From Aminobacter ciceronei (lineage in GTDB: Bacteria; Pseudomonadota; Alphaproteobacteria; Rhizobiales; Rhizobiaceae), in contig NZ_JACJHY010000020.1 in NCBI RefSeq assembly GCF_014138625.1, positions 1 to 64,000 on the forward strand: a stretch of 64,000 nt of DNA, in the 5' to 3' direction. A program made the translations under genes and the position numbers. Numbering within the stretch: the stretch's first letter is position 1; each line of letters opens with the position of its first letter. The notes under the pieces were generated by a model. That model saw nothing but the letters and a program-made list of their open reading frames with translations, ran no database searches and was not told the origin of the DNA. Shown piece after piece: positions 36,375 through 47,637 of the stretch.

Positions 36375-36920
36375 TTATGCGGCTTCGGCGACGTCGTCGT
36401 TCTTCAGCGCTTCAAGAATGTTCTGCGGCGAGGAGACGCCATAGGGGTCGCTGTCGCAATTGTCGGCGAAGCCTTCTTCCTCGAACCACTTTTCGATGCG
36501 GCCGTTGTTGATGACGGCGGCGTAGCGCCAGGAGCGCATGCCGAAGCCGACATTGTCCTTGGCGACCAGCATGCCCATCTTGCGGGTGAACTCGCCTGAG
36601 CCATCGGGGATCAGCTTGACCTTGTCGAGGTTCTGCGACTTGCCCCAGGCGTTCATGACGAAGGCGTCGTTGACCGAGACGCAGTAGATCTCGTCGATGC
36701 CTTCGGCCTGGAATTCGCCATGCAGCTTCTCGAAGTCGGGCAACTGATAGGTCGAGCAGGTCGGCGTGAAGGCGCCCGGCAGCGAGAACAGCACGACGCG
36801 CTTGCCGCCGAAATAGTCGGCCGAGGACTTGTCTTCCCAACGGAAGGGGTTCGGGCCGCCGACGGCCTCGTCGCGCACGCGCGTGCGGAAGGTGACAGCC
36901 GGAACTTTCTTGCCGATCAT
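36375..36920 (-). CDS. Peroxiredoxin (Prx5/AhpE-like, redoxin family)
   Basis: The 181-residue protein contains the peroxidatic cysteine motif LPGAFTPTCSTYQLPDFEKLHGEF, with the preceding Thr of the active site, and the SVNDAFVMNAWGK and GFGMRSWRYAAVINNG segments of atypical two-Cys Prx5-type enzymes. A further cysteine in ADNCDSDPYGVSSP near the C-terminus may be the resolving residue. It reduces hydrogen and organic peroxides. The ATG at 36920 follows GGAG, and an ATG four codons earlier is less likely. It is monocistronic with its own terminator. Confidence 0.92.
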   Translation of the reverse strand: MIGKKVPAVTFRTRVRDEAVGGPNPFRWEDKSSADYFGGKRVVLFSLPGAFTPTCSTYQLPDFEKLHGEFQAEGIDEIYCVSVNDAFVMNAWGKSQNLDKVKLIPDGSGEFTRKMGMLVAKDNVGFGMRSWRYAAVINNGRIEKWFEEEGFADNCDSDPYGVSSPQNILEALKNDDVAEAA

Positions 36921-37080
36921 TTGAAACTCCATTTCCAAGATAGCGGGACCCCCGATCTTGGGCTCGGGGAATCCTGCCGAATTTTTAGCTAGCGCGGGCT
37001 CAATACCAATTGGCCGGAGGCGGTTCCAGCGCAACCGACGTGGCATCAGGTCGCGGGCGATTCCCCGGCGGCGGACGCGG

Positions 37081-37869
37081 TCAGGGAAGGTGGATCGTGG
37101 CGTCCATATAGATCACCGCCTGGCCGATCAGATAGACCCGGTCGGCCGCGACTTCGCAGCCGAGCACACCGCCGCGGGACGACAGCTGGCGTGCTGAAAG
37201 GCTCGTTTTGCCGAGTTTTGCAGCCCAGTAGGGAGCAAGCGTGGCATGCGTCGAGCCGGTAACCGGATCCTCCGGAATGCCGGCGCCGGGGGCGAAGTAG
37301 CGCGAGACGAAGTCGCAATCATTGCCGCGCGCTGTGATGCACAGGCCGAACGATCCGAGTTCGGCGATGCGCGGCAGGTCGGGCCGGTAGGCAAGCAGCG
37401 CAGCCTCGGAGGCCAGCTCGACGAAGTAGTTCTCGCGGTTGCGGAACAACTGCACCCAGCGGTCATCGCGCAGGCCGTTGACCAGCGCATCGCCTGATAT
37501 GGCGAAGTCGGGGTCGAAGCGCGGGATGTCCATGCGATAGCCGTCGCCCTGCGGTGTGACGAGAAGATCGCCGACCTCGCGGGTGGAGAAACGCATGGTG
37601 CGCTCGACACCCTTGCGCAAATGCAGCGCGCAGGCCGAGGCCAGCGTGGCGTGACCGCAGAACGGCACCTCGTCGGTGGGCGTGAACCAGCGGATGTCCC
37701 AGCCATCGTGGCTTGGCTTGAGGAACGCCGTCTCGGCGAGGTTGTTCTCCAGGGCGATGCCCTGGAGCACCTGGTCGGGCAGCCAGTCCGCGAGGAACAC
37801 GACGGCAGCCGAATTGCCCGAAAAAACGTTGTCGGTGAAGGCGTCCACCTGGATCATTTCGAGCTTCAT
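37081..37869 (-). CDS. PhzF family phenazine biosynthesis-like isomerase
   Basis: The 262-residue protein has the two-domain PhzF fold signatures: QVDAFTDNVFSGNSAAVVFL at the N-terminus, NLAETAFL with the catalytic glutamate, EVPFCGHATLASA, and DPVTGSTHATLAPYWAAKLG in the second half. PhzF relatives isomerise small dihydro-acids, and most are of unknown substrate. It follows ureC by 27 bases and may be co-transcribed with the urease structural genes. Confidence 0.9.
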   Translation of the reverse strand: MKLEMIQVDAFTDNVFSGNSAAVVFLADWLPDQVLQGIALENNLAETAFLKPSHDGWDIRWFTPTDEVPFCGHATLASACALHLRKGVERTMRFSTREVGDLLVTPQGDGYRMDIPRFDPDFAISGDALVNGLRDDRWVQLFRNRENYFVELASEAALLAYRPDLPRIAELGSFGLCITARGNDCDFVSRYFAPGAGIPEDPVTGSTHATLAPYWAAKLGKTSLSARQLSSRGGVLGCEVAADRVYLIGQAVIYMDATIHLP

Positions 37870-37896
37870 CGCGGCCTCCTCATCGCAAGCCTGAAG

Positions 37897-39608
<1,712 letters not shown>

Positions 39609-39609
<1 letters not shown>

Positions 39610-39914
39610 CAGAGTTTACCCATCACCTTCTTCTGGAAACCATAGACCTCGCGCTTGCCGCCATAGGGCACCAGCGTGACGTCGCGCTCCTGGCCGGGCT
39701 CGAAGCGCACGGCGGTGCCGGCGGCGATGTCGAGCCGCATGCCGCGTGCCTGTTCGCGATCGAATTTCAGGCCGTTATTGGTCTCGTAGAAATGAAAGTG
39801 GCTGCCGACCTGGATCGGCCGGTCGCCCGTATTGGCGACCTTGAGCGTTACCGTCGGCTGGCCCTTGTTGAGCTCGATCGAACCTTCGGCCGTAATGATT
39901 TCACCGGGGATCAT
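39609..39914 (-). CDS. ureB: Urease subunit beta
   Basis: The 101-residue subunit begins [22 protein letters not shown] and includes [16 protein letters not shown] and the [14 protein letters not shown] segment typical of UreB. It assembles with UreA and UreC into the trimeric heterotrimer. It is separate from ureA in this operon, with hupE/ureJ and a DUF1272 gene between them. Confidence 0.97.
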
Positions 39915-39918
39915 GCTC

Positions 39919-40509
39919 TTATGCTCCTAGCGCCAGCCAGAGGCCGCCGAGGGCCGTGGCAGCGCCGGCGATGCGGGTGACGAGGCGGCCGGTGTCGCCG
40001 CCGAAGGCGCGACCGATGCCGAGGCCGAGACCAACGCCGGTGGCATGCAGCAGTGCCGTCGACAGCGCAAAGCCGATGCCGAAGCTCAGCGCGCCGGCCG
40101 AGCCGAGTTCGCCGCCATGGGCGTGGCCGTGGAAGAAGGCGAAGACGCCGACCACCAACATGCCGGCCCATGCCGGCACCTTGAGCGCGATCGCGGCAAG
40201 CAGGCCGATCACCACGACGGATGCGAGGATGACCGGTTCGACGAAGGGCAGGGGCGCTCCGGCGATGGCAGCCGCGAAGCCAACGGCCATGGTGGCGACG
40301 AACGCCGCGGGCACCAGCCACAGGGCGCGGCCGCCGAGCAGGGCAGCCCACAGGCCGACGGCCACCATGGCGAGGATGTGGTCCATGCCGAACAGCGGAT
40401 GCGACACGCCGGCGAGCAGCGAGCCGTGCTCATCCGGATTGAGGTGGGCGAAGGCGGGCGCGACCGACAAAGACATCAAGGAGAGGGCGACAGCGAGACG
40501 CTTGAGCAT
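39919..40509 (-). CDS. HupE/UreJ family membrane protein
   Basis: The 196-residue protein has a signal peptide ([21 protein letters not shown]) followed by six hydrophobic segments and the HupE/UreJ motifs [20 protein letters not shown] and [12 protein letters not shown], whose His and Asp residues bind nickel in this permease family. It probably imports nickel for urease. The ATG at 40509 has AAGG at nine bases. It is four bases from ureB. Confidence 0.92.
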   Translation of the reverse strand: MLKRLAVALSLMSLSVAPAFAHLNPDEHGSLLAGVSHPLFGMDHILAMVAVGLWAALLGGRALWLVPAAFVATMAVGFAAAIAGAPLPFVEPVILASVVVIGLLAAIALKVPAWAGMLVVGVFAFFHGHAHGGELGSAGALSFGIGFALSTALLHATGVGLGLGIGRAFGGDTGRLVTRIAGAATALGGLWLALGA

Positions 40510-40535
40510 CGTTGATAACCTTTCGTTCAGGGCAA

Positions 40536-40790
40536 TCAGGCGGCGGATTTCGACGCGCAGCCTTCGGCTTTCAGCACGCGCCTGGTCGAAGCAGGATATT
40601 TCGCAAGCATGGCCGCGGGCCGGATCGGCCGAGCCGAAAAGTTGCCGCCGCAATTGGGGCAGCTGCCCGAGAGCACACCTTCCGCGCAGTCGCTGCAGAA
40701 GGTGCATTCGAAGGTGCAGATGACGGCGTTCTTCGCCTCGGGCGGCAGGTCGCGGTCGCAGCATTCGCAATTGGGACGCAGTTCGAGCAT
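40536..40790 (-). CDS. DUF1272 cysteine-rich protein
   Basis: The 84-residue protein has ten or so cysteines arranged as CECC, CTFECTFCSDC and CPNCGG, the pattern of DUF1272 zinc-ribbon-like proteins. The function is unknown. It lies between ureA and hupE with gaps of seven and 26 bases and so belongs to the urease transcript. A metal-related role is conceivable but only inferred. Confidence 0.85.
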   Translation of the reverse strand: MLELRPNCECCDRDLPPEAKNAVICTFECTFCSDCAEGVLSGSCPNCGGNFSARPIRPAAMLAKYPASTRRVLKAEGCASKSAA

Positions 40791-40797
40791 GGCGGCC

Positions 40798-41100
40798 TCA
40801 GCGGATCGGTTCGTGGACTGTGACGAGCTTGGTGCCGTCGGGAAACGTGGCTTCGACCTGGACGTCGTGGATCATCTCGGCAATGCCATCCATGACCTGG
40901 GCGCGGGTGATGACATGAGCGCCTGCTTCCATCAGCTCGGCGACCGAGCGACCGTCGCGGGCGCCCTCGACGATGAAGTCGGAAATCAGTGCCACCGCTT
41001 CGGGATGGTTGAGCTTGACGCCGCGCTCCAGACGCCGGCGCGCGACCATTGCCGCCATGGCGATCAGAAGCTTGTCCTTTTCCCTTGGCGTCAGGTTCAT
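40798..41100 (-). CDS. ureA: Urease subunit gamma
   Basis: The 100-residue subunit begins [39 protein letters not shown] and ends [20 protein letters not shown], a full-length match to UreA. The frame extends upstream only as a shadow. It lies 16 bases after ureD. Confidence 0.98.
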   Translation of the reverse strand: MNLTPREKDKLLIAMAAMVARRRLERGVKLNHPEAVALISDFIVEGARDGRSVAELMEAGAHVITRAQVMDGIAEMIHDVQVEATFPDGTKLVTVHEPIR

Positions 41101-41116
41101 TCGCGCACCGAAATTC

Positions 41117-41971
41117 TTAGAGTGACCACAATCTGGGCAGTCCTGCCCGTCCATTGAGCAGGGCGACCAGCGGCATGAGTCGTTTCCGTAGCGTGTAGCC
41201 GTCCCCGGCGTAAAGCCTCGCAAGAAGCTTGCCAGTTTGCCCGACCGTCCAGAAGCTGGCGCCACCGTCGTCGCCGACGATTTGCCGCGCCGGCTCGAGC
41301 AGCTGTTCGCCGCGTTCGGAGACGAGCAGCAATGTTGCAACGGCGATGCGCCCGTCGCCCGAGGCCGGCCGGTTGAGTGTTTTGCCGATGTCGGGACCGA
41401 CGGAAAAATCTTCGGCGTGGATAAGCCGGCCCTCGCGCCTGATGCGCCAGCGGTCACGGAAGGTGCCGTTTTCGACGCGCTCGCCCATGGCGGAGCGGCC
41501 GAACACGGTCGCCTCGACGATCAGCGCCTCGGCGCCCGCGGCGAGATCGGCGTCGAGCGTGCGTGAAAAGGCGGCGCAGTCGTAACTGATCGTTTCCTGC
41601 GGCAGCCAGCCGAGGAAGCCGCCGGCGCCTACCGACAGGCGAACATCGACCTCGGCGTGTCCGGCAAGCGCGCGGTAGACCTTCTCGCAGGCTTGGGTCG
41701 TGAGGACGGCGCGCGCGGCCGCACCGACCGAAACCTCCCAGTCGAGCCTGTCACCGCCGGTCAGCCCGCCGGCCATGTTGATCAGCACCGCTTCGAGCGG
41801 ATCGGCGCTGGTCTCGGGCAGCCTGATCTTGGCCGCGCCATCCTGGTAGAGGCGGGCGAGACGGCTGCGGCCGGCGCGGTGCTCGACCTCGATGCGGGCC
41901 CGCGCCTTCACGCGCTGCGTGGAAATTGCCGCTGCGTCAGCCTGGGAGGACAAGGATGTGCCTGATGTCAT
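41117..41971 (-). CDS. ureD: Urease accessory protein UreD
   Basis: The 284-residue protein has the UreD core features: [62 protein letters not shown] and [22 protein letters not shown]. It is the scaffold for UreF and UreG on urease. The ATG at 41971 is chosen as the first fitting the family; the frame runs on upstream without conserved sequence. It is the first gene of the urease structural operon. Confidence 0.95.
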   Translation of the reverse strand: MTSGTSLSSQADAAAISTQRVKARARIEVEHRAGRSRLARLYQDGAAKIRLPETSADPLEAVLINMAGGLTGGDRLDWEVSVGAAARAVLTTQACEKVYRALAGHAEVDVRLSVGAGGFLGWLPQETISYDCAAFSRTLDADLAAGAEALIVEATVFGRSAMGERVENGTFRDRWRIRREGRLIHAEDFSVGPDIGKTLNRPASGDGRIAVATLLLVSERGEQLLEPARQIVGDDGGASFWTVGQTGKLLARLYAGDGYTLRKRLMPLVALLNGRAGLPRLWSL

Positions 41972-42166
41972 GATGCCCGGAGGGTAACGGCAATGGGGGA
42001 TTTGTCGATATACAAGCTTGTTGCCTCCTCGCGTTTCGCTTTCTATACAGGGACGCCTTTTTGGCTCAATTCGGGGGCGGTATCGTCTGATAATGTCAGG
42101 TTCTGGCCCGGCGCAGGGCTGCCGGCACGGACATGACAAGTTAGAGAGTTCTGGGGAAGGGTATTT

Positions 42167-42421
42167 ATGGCCGACCAGTTGGCAACGGACATCATCGCCA
42201 AGATCAAGGCGCATGCCGAGGAAGGTGGCGAAGAGATCACGCTCGGCACCGAGCTGACGGCGCTTGGCATCCACTCGCTCGAACTCACCGAGATCATCTT
42301 CGACCTCGAGGAAGAGTACGATATCGAGATCGAGATGAATACCGTCGACGCCTGGAGCAACCTCAAGAATGTCGGCGACATGGTCGAAGCCGTTCGCGCC
42401 CTGATTGCAAAATCTGCCTGA
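42167..42421 (+). CDS. NodF-like acyl carrier protein
   Basis: The 84-residue acyl carrier protein is closest in pattern to rhizobial NodF: the C-terminal half reads [30 protein letters not shown], almost the NodF text. The attachment serine is S37 in GIHSLEL, where the usual Asp of the DSL motif is His. NodF carries specialised acyl chains for Nod factors. No nod box is visible upstream and no other nod genes are present, so this is probably a chromosomal paralogue with another product. The ATG has GGGAAGG nearby, and the partner ketosynthase starts one base after the stop. Confidence 0.9.
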   Translation: MADQLATDIIAKIKAHAEEGGEEITLGTELTALGIHSLELTEIIFDLEEEYDIEIEMNTVDAWSNLKNVGDMVEAVRALIAKSA

Positions 42422-42422
42422 G

Positions 42423-43634
42423 ATGAAGCGTCCCCGCATCGTCATCACCGGTATCGGCGGGCTGTGCGGGCTCGGCACCGATGCACCCGCCATCTGGGAT
42501 GCCATGCGCGCCGGCCGTTCGGCCATCGGGCCGCTGACCAATGGCGAGCTGCATGAGCTGAAGATCCGCATCGGCGCCGAGATCAAGCAACTGCCCGAGC
42601 ACGGCATCGACCGCAAGCAGCTCGTTTCCATGGACCGCTTCAGCCTTCTCGCCGTGATCGCGGCCAAGGAAGCGTTGCGCCAGTCCGGCCTGGTTGTGAA
42701 CGAAAACAATACGCATCGTGTCGGCACGATCGTCGGCGTCGGTGTCTGCGGCTGGGAAGCGATCGAGGAGAATTACCGCGCCATCCTGCTCGAAGGCCGG
42801 AACCGCGCCGCCATCTTCACCGTGCCGAAGGTCATGCCGGGTGCCGCCGCCGGCCAGGTCAGCATGAACCTTGGCCTGCGCGGGCCGGTGTTCGGCGTCA
42901 CCTCCGCCTGCTCGTCGTCCAACCACGCATTCGCAACCGCAATGGACCAGCTGTTGCTCGGCCGCGCTGACGCGATCGTCGCCGGCGGTACCGATGCGCC
43001 GCTGGTGTGGGGCGTGATCAAGGGCTGGGAAGCGCTGCGCGTCGTTGCACCCGACACGTGCCGTCCGTTCTCCGCCGACCGGCAAGGGCTGGTTCTCGGC
43101 GAGGGCGCCGGCATGGTCGTGCTCGAAACCTATGACAACGCCGTTGCCCGCGGCGCGACGATCCTGGCCGAACTTGCCGGAACCGGCATGTCTGGCGACG
43201 CCTCCGACATCGTGGCGCCGACCGTCGAAGGCCCGACATCGGCGATGCGCGCCTGCCTGGCGGATGCCGGATTGGCCCCTGAGGACGTCGATTACATCAA
43301 CGCCCATGGCACCGGCACCAAGGCCAACGACCAGATCGAAACGGCGGCCATCCGTCGGGTCTTCGGCGCCCATGCCGACAAGCTGTCGGTGTCGTCGACC
43401 AAGTCGATGCATGCCCATTGCCTCGGCGCCTCGGGTGCGCTCGAAATGATCGCCTGCGTCAATGCCGTGCGCGAAGGCATCGTGCCGCCGACTGCGAACT
43501 ATCGCGAGGCGGACGCCGATTGCGATCTCGACGTGACGCCGAACGTGGCGAAGAAGCGCGACGTGCGTGTGGCGATCAGCAACGGGTTTGCCTTTGGCGG
43601 CACCAATGCCGTGGTGGCGGTCAAGGCAGTCTGA
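42423..43634 (+). CDS. NodE-like beta-ketoacyl-ACP synthase
   Basis: The 403-residue condensing enzyme has the Cys-His-His triad of FabF-type synthases: C163 in [11 protein letters not shown]295 in [12 protein letters not shown] and H332 in [13 protein letters not shown]. The N-terminus, [11 protein letters not shown]...GRSAIGPL...[11 protein letters not shown], reads like NodE. With the NodF-like carrier it would extend an unusual acyl chain. The normal TGH motif is HAH here. The ATG at 42423 lies directly after the carrier-protein stop, indicating coupled translation. Confidence 0.92.
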   Translation: MKRPRIVITGIGGLCGLGTDAPAIWDAMRAGRSAIGPLTNGELHELKIRIGAEIKQLPEHGIDRKQLVSMDRFSLLAVIAAKEALRQSGLVVNENNTHRVGTIVGVGVCGWEAIEENYRAILLEGRNRAAIFTVPKVMPGAAAGQVSMNLGLRGPVFGVTSACSSSNHAFATAMDQLLLGRADAIVAGGTDAPLVWGVIKGWEALRVVAPDTCRPFSADRQGLVLGEGAGMVVLETYDNAVARGATILAELAGTGMSGDASDIVAPTVEGPTSAMRACLADAGLAPEDVDYINAHGTGTKANDQIETAAIRRVFGAHADKLSVSSTKSMHAHCLGASGALEMIACVNAVREGIVPPTANYREADADCDLDVTPNVAKKRDVRVAISNGFAFGGTNAVVAVKAV

Positions 43635-43777
43635 CCGCCGTCTCCGGTCTCATCTGTCATTTTGACAAAACAGGCGCGCAGCATATTGATGCGGCGTGTC
43701 TGCATGACTAACTCTTGGCGGCCCCCACCATTCTGGCCAGCGCGCTTCACGCGGGCCCATCCCACGAGGAACCGTCG

Positions 43778-44482
43778 ATGAGCGATCTCACTCCATTTCC
43801 GATTGCTGCCCGCTGGCCGGCACAGCACCCCGACCGCATCCAGCTCTATTCCTTCCCGACGCCGAACGGCGTGAAGGTATCGATCGCACTCGAAGAGCTC
43901 GACCTGCCCTACGAGGCGCACGCCATCAATATCGGCAAGAACGAGAGCTGGACGCCCGAGTTCCTGTCGCTCAACCCGAACGGCAAGATCCCGGCGATCC
44001 TCGATCCCAACGGCCCCGGCGGCAAGCCGCTGGCGCTGTTCGAGTCGGGCGCGATCCTGCTCTATCTTGCCGAGAAGACCGGCCGCCTGATCCCCGCCGA
44101 CCGCGCCCGCCATTACGAGACCATTCAGTGGGTGTTCTTCCAGATGGCGTCTGTCGGCCCGATGTTCGGCCAGCTCGGCTTCTTCCACAAATTCGCCGGC
44201 CGCGAGATCGCGGACAAGCGCCCGCTCGAGCGCTATCGCGACGAGTCGCGCCGCCTGCTCGGCGTGCTCGACAAGCGGCTCGAAGGCCGCAAGTGGATCA
44301 TGGACGACGACTACACCATCGCCGACATTTCGATGCTCGGCTGGGTGCGCAACCTGATCGGCTTCTACGACGCCGGTGACCTTGTCGGCTTCAAGAGCTT
44401 CGAGAATGTCGGGGCATGGCTGGAGCGGGGCCTGGCCCGCCCGGCGGTGCAGGCAGGCCTGAACATTCCAGCACGCGGCTAG
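43778..44482 (+). CDS. Glutathione S-transferase, YghU/Nu class-like
   Basis: The 234-residue protein has an N-terminal thioredoxin fold with IQLYSFPTPNGVKVSIALEELDLPYEAHAINIGKNES, typical of YghU-type transferases in which a Thr and Asn replace the usual Ser/Cys. NPNGKIPAILDPNGPGGKPLALFESGAILLYLAEKTG and a helical C-terminal domain follow. It may act as a disulfide-bond reductase on glutathione-linked substrates. The ATG at 43778 follows GAGGA. It is not obviously linked to its neighbours. Confidence 0.92.
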   Translation: MSDLTPFPIAARWPAQHPDRIQLYSFPTPNGVKVSIALEELDLPYEAHAINIGKNESWTPEFLSLNPNGKIPAILDPNGPGGKPLALFESGAILLYLAEKTGRLIPADRARHYETIQWVFFQMASVGPMFGQLGFFHKFAGREIADKRPLERYRDESRRLLGVLDKRLEGRKWIMDDDYTIADISMLGWVRNLIGFYDAGDLVGFKSFENVGAWLERGLARPAVQAGLNIPARG

Positions 44483-44552
44483 TCAGCCCGAAGATCGAAA
44501 GAAAGCGTCGCGCGTCCTCGTGACACGCGGCGCTTCTGATGACTGCGGACCG

Positions 44553-45179
44553 TCAAAGCGGCCCGGTACGTCCGATCACCAGGTCGGCTTCGCGCCTGGC
44601 GGCGAGCACCCGGTCGATGTTGGGCATGTCGTTGCTGTCGATCCAGTTACGCGCATCGGCGTCCGAGCGGCCATGCTCGCGCCAGCGCTCGACCAGCCGC
44701 CGCTCCAGCTCCTCGCGTGGCACGTCGACGAAGATGGTAAAATCGAACAATTGGTGCAGCCGCTGCCACGGCTCTTCGTCGAGCAGCAGATAGTTGCCCT
44801 CGACGAGAATGAACTTGACGTCGGCCGAGACGATCTCGGCTGCCGCCCGCGACAGCTCGATGCTGCGATCGAATACCGGGATGGCGATGTCGGGTTCGGC
44901 GGCGCGCAGGCGCTTGAGCAGCACTTCGAAGCCGGCGAAATCGAAGGTTTCGGGCGCGCCCTTGCGCTCGCTCAGGCCACGACTGGCCAGCACCGCGTCG
45001 TCGAAGTGAAAGCCGTCCATCGCCACCACTGCGGCCGAGCCTTCGGGCAGCACGTCGCGCAGTGCCGCCGACAGCGTCGACTTACCCGATCCGGGCGGGC
45101 CGGCGATGCCGATCACGAAGCGCTCGGCATGGTGGGCGCGCTTGAACAGGGTTGCGGCGATGTGGGCGATTTCGGACAT
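44553..45179 (-). CDS. P-loop nucleoside/sugar kinase-like protein
   Basis: The 208-residue protein has Walker A GIAGPPGSGKSTLSAAL near residue 25, DGFHFDD, and the LID-like region RRLVERWREHGRSDADA, as in uridine kinase/pantothenate kinase-like enzymes and rhizobial FrcK. The substrate may be fructose or a nucleoside; sequence does not decide. The ATG at 45179 follows GGGGAG and is preferred to one nine codons upstream. Confidence 0.85.
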   Translation of the reverse strand: MSEIAHIAATLFKRAHHAERFVIGIAGPPGSGKSTLSAALRDVLPEGSAAVVAMDGFHFDDAVLASRGLSERKGAPETFDFAGFEVLLKRLRAAEPDIAIPVFDRSIELSRAAAEIVSADVKFILVEGNYLLLDEEPWQRLHQLFDFTIFVDVPREELERRLVERWREHGRSDADARNWIDSNDMPNIDRVLAARREADLVIGRTGPL

Positions 45180-45245
45180 GGATCTCCCCAATGGTTTCGA
45201 TGACATTCTGCCGCCGCACCCGTCAAAAATGAGGCGGCCGCTGCG

Positions 45246-46337
45246 TCACTTCAAGATCGGCTGGCCGATCCGCAGAAAGGTTTCGTCGAACGGTGCTTCG
45301 CGCCGGCTGCCATCGGCGAAGGTCAGGCGCAGACGGCCCGGCAGGGCTTCGACCTGCAACGGCGCTTCGCCGCCATCCCAAGGCATGGCACCGACAATCT
45401 GGCGGAAGGCGACGCGACTGCCGAGTGCGAAGGCCGTCTCTATGCCTTCCTGCTTCAGCCAGTTATCGCCGAGGGATGCGGCATGGCCGATCGCCGATCG
45501 CCCGTCCTCGATGCCGAGCACGCCGTGCCGGCCGTTCCACGGCGCGTAGTAGCGGCCGCCATTGCTGATCCACAGCATGGTGACGGGCAGTTCGGCCGGG
45601 TTCTTCAGCACCAGCACGACGTCGGCCTCGGCCGTGCGCGCCACTGCCGTCCAGCCCATGCCGCCATGATCGGCCTCGACGAGGGTGACGAAATCTTCGT
45701 GCCGGCGCGTCGCACTGTAGCAGGTGAGGTCGGTTTGGCTGCCATCCGCTGTCGGGAAGCGGGTGAGGTTGGCGCTGCGGGCGGGATAGGCGAGCAGATG
45801 GGCGCCGCGCGCCGGGTCGGGCTCGGTCACATCGGGCGGTGTCGCTGCCAGCCGCTTCGGCGAAAAGGCGAGGCGGCCGCCAGCGGCCATCTCGGTGATC
45901 GGATGGTGGGCGACCGATATGGAACCCGCACCGCCGGTGAACGAATGCTCCTGGTAGAGGAACGGGTGGTCGTCGCGCAGGATGAGCGTCTTGTCGACGG
46001 TGGCGCCCATCACCTTGTGCCGCAGCCGGAAGCTGACGCGGCGTCCGCCTGATATGGTTTCGTCGGCGAGCAAATCCCATGCGCTGTTGGCCGGCCAGCC
46101 ATGCAGCGGTGCCGCTTCCACGTCGCTGCGCGAAAACGGCGCGCACAGGAAATCACCCGACAGCCTGACGACACCTTCGGGCAGGCCTTCAGGCAAGTCG
46201 TCGTGGTCGATCCAGGGCGCGCGGTGCAGCGGCTTCAGCGTGCGTCCGCCGCTTGTGATGGCGAAATCGGCGATGTGGCCAACGGCAAGGTCGAGCGCGG
46301 CTGATATGCCCTCGGCCTGGAAACCATGCTCACTCAT
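45246..46337 (-). CDS. Hypothetical protein, galactose mutarotase-like
   Basis: The 363-residue protein resembles, weakly, the beta-sandwich aldose 1-epimerase-like fold: RLSGDFLCAPFSRSD, an ALLADE-like WDLLADETISGGRRVSFRLRHKVMGATVDKTL and PFLYQEHSFTGG with HHPITEM. I do not recognise a characterised member. It could act on or bind a carbohydrate. It follows, in the reverse direction, the kinase gene by a 66-base gap. Translation start is as given. Confidence 0.65.
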   Translation of the reverse strand: MSEHGFQAEGISAALDLAVGHIADFAITSGGRTLKPLHRAPWIDHDDLPEGLPEGVVRLSGDFLCAPFSRSDVEAAPLHGWPANSAWDLLADETISGGRRVSFRLRHKVMGATVDKTLILRDDHPFLYQEHSFTGGAGSISVAHHPITEMAAGGRLAFSPKRLAATPPDVTEPDPARGAHLLAYPARSANLTRFPTADGSQTDLTCYSATRRHEDFVTLVEADHGGMGWTAVARTAEADVVLVLKNPAELPVTMLWISNGGRYYAPWNGRHGVLGIEDGRSAIGHAASLGDNWLKQEGIETAFALGSRVAFRQIVGAMPWDGGEAPLQVEALPGRLRLTFADGSRREAPFDETFLRIGQPILK

Positions 46338-46392
46338 GCCAAATCACCTCGCTATGTCAGCCAACAGAGCCGATTTGGCATCCTTCGCGCAA

Positions 46393-46427
46393 GCCGGCGG
46401 GTGTAACCAATATTCAACACCGCCGGC
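46393..46427. other. Bulged inverted repeat between divergent genes
   Basis: GCCGGCGGGTGT and ACACCGCCGGC pair over eleven bases with one bulged G around an AT-rich loop. The element sits between the mutarotase-like and carboxypeptidase genes, which are read away from each other, so it is not a terminator. It may be an operator or part of a leader. Confidence 0.4.
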
Positions 46428-46509
46428 GCAACATGCATCTGCTGCGCCAGGCGAAATGGACGGAATGGCGTGCGTTCTGTAATTTTCGGCTGTCGTTGCC
46501 GGCCGGCAT

Positions 46510-47613
46510 GTGACAAATCCCAATCTTGGGCCCAATTTTGGCGATCACCGACAGGTTCTTTTCTTGTTAGCCCAGACCCACTCTTTCTTGCCGCCTTTCA
46601 GACTTCCCCGGTCTCTGTGGTCTGGGCTGTGGCGCACTATCGTGGCGCTGCTTGCCGTGGTCACGCTTGTCACCGGCTGCGCCACTTCGGAGACGCTGAA
46701 TGTCGCGCCGCAAGCCGCTGCGCCCGACAAGTTTGCGGCCATCGTCGTCGACGCCTCCAACGGGCGCACGCTATACCAGGCCTATGCGACGGCGCCGCGT
46801 TATCCCGCTTCGCTGACCAAAATGATGACGCTGTATCTGACCTTCGAAGCGATGCAGCAGGGTCGCGTCGCCAAGACGACGTTCATTCCGCTGTCGGAGA
46901 ATGCGCGCTCGCAGCCGCCGTCCAAGCTCGGCTTCAAGCGTGGCGAGCAGATCGAGCTCGATGCGGCAATCCGGGCGCTGGCGACCAAGTCGGCCAATGA
47001 CGTTGCCGTGGCCGTCGGTGAATATCTCGGCGGTTCGGAAGAAGGTTTTGCCCGACAGATGACGGCGAAGGCGCGTCAGCTTGGCATGACCAGTACCGTC
47101 TTCCGCAACGCTTCGGGCCTGCCCGATGCGCAGCAGCGGACGACGGCGCGCGACATGGCCGTGCTCGGCATGGCGCTGCGCAAGCACTTCCCGCAACATT
47201 ATTACTACTTTTCGGCCACCGACTTCAATTTCCGCGGCAAGCGTATCCGCGGCCACAACGACCTGCTCGGCCGGGTCAACGGCGTCGACGGCATCAAGAC
47301 CGGCTACATCAGGGCCTCCGGCTTCAACATTGTCACCTCCGTGCAGGCCGACGGCCGCAAGCTGGTGATCGTCGTCATGGGTGGCGACACGGCGCGCAAG
47401 CGCAACGCCCAGGTCGAGGAGATGATCGTGCGCTACATGCCGCAGGCTGCCGGCGGCAGCCTGGCGTCGCAGATGTTCACCCCGGCGCCGGCGGCTACCG
47501 CATTGGCAGCACCCTTGCCGGCACCCGCTGCCCCCGGCATGCCTATGCCGGTCGACACGTCAGCGACCATCCAGCAGGGCGACGCGCCCGTGCCGATGGG
47601 CGAAATCCAGTAG
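46510..47613 (+). CDS. D-alanyl-D-alanine carboxypeptidase, probable lipoprotein
   Basis: The penicillin-binding, serine-type carboxypeptidase has the SxxK motif in ASLTKM, the SxN motif in KSANDVAVAVGE and KTG in GIKTGYIRASGF. It trims the peptide stem of peptidoglycan in the periplasm. Before the catalytic part is a hydrophobic stretch ending LVTGC, a lipobox, so it may be lipid-anchored. The start is uncertain: the GTG at 46510 gives a 35-residue leader before that stretch, and the true start may be a later GTG or TTG. The last 60 residues are Ala-Pro rich. Confidence 0.88.
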   Translation: MTNPNLGPNFGDHRQVLFLLAQTHSFLPPFRLPRSLWSGLWRTIVALLAVVTLVTGCATSETLNVAPQAAAPDKFAAIVVDASNGRTLYQAYATAPRYPASLTKMMTLYLTFEAMQQGRVAKTTFIPLSENARSQPPSKLGFKRGEQIELDAAIRALATKSANDVAVAVGEYLGGSEEGFARQMTAKARQLGMTSTVFRNASGLPDAQQRTTARDMAVLGMALRKHFPQHYYYFSATDFNFRGKRIRGHNDLLGRVNGVDGIKTGYIRASGFNIVTSVQADGRKLVIVVMGGDTARKRNAQVEEMIVRYMPQAAGGSLASQMFTPAPAATALAAPLPAPAAPGMPMPVDTSATIQQGDAPVPMGEIQ

Positions 47614-47637
47614 CCAGACGGGTTGGTGCCGCGCGGC

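Noticed and set aside
41972-42166. Nod box upstream of the NodF-like gene
   Set aside because: The interval was read for the conserved ATC-N9-GAT spaced elements of nod boxes and none was found, so flavonoid-NodD control is not supported.
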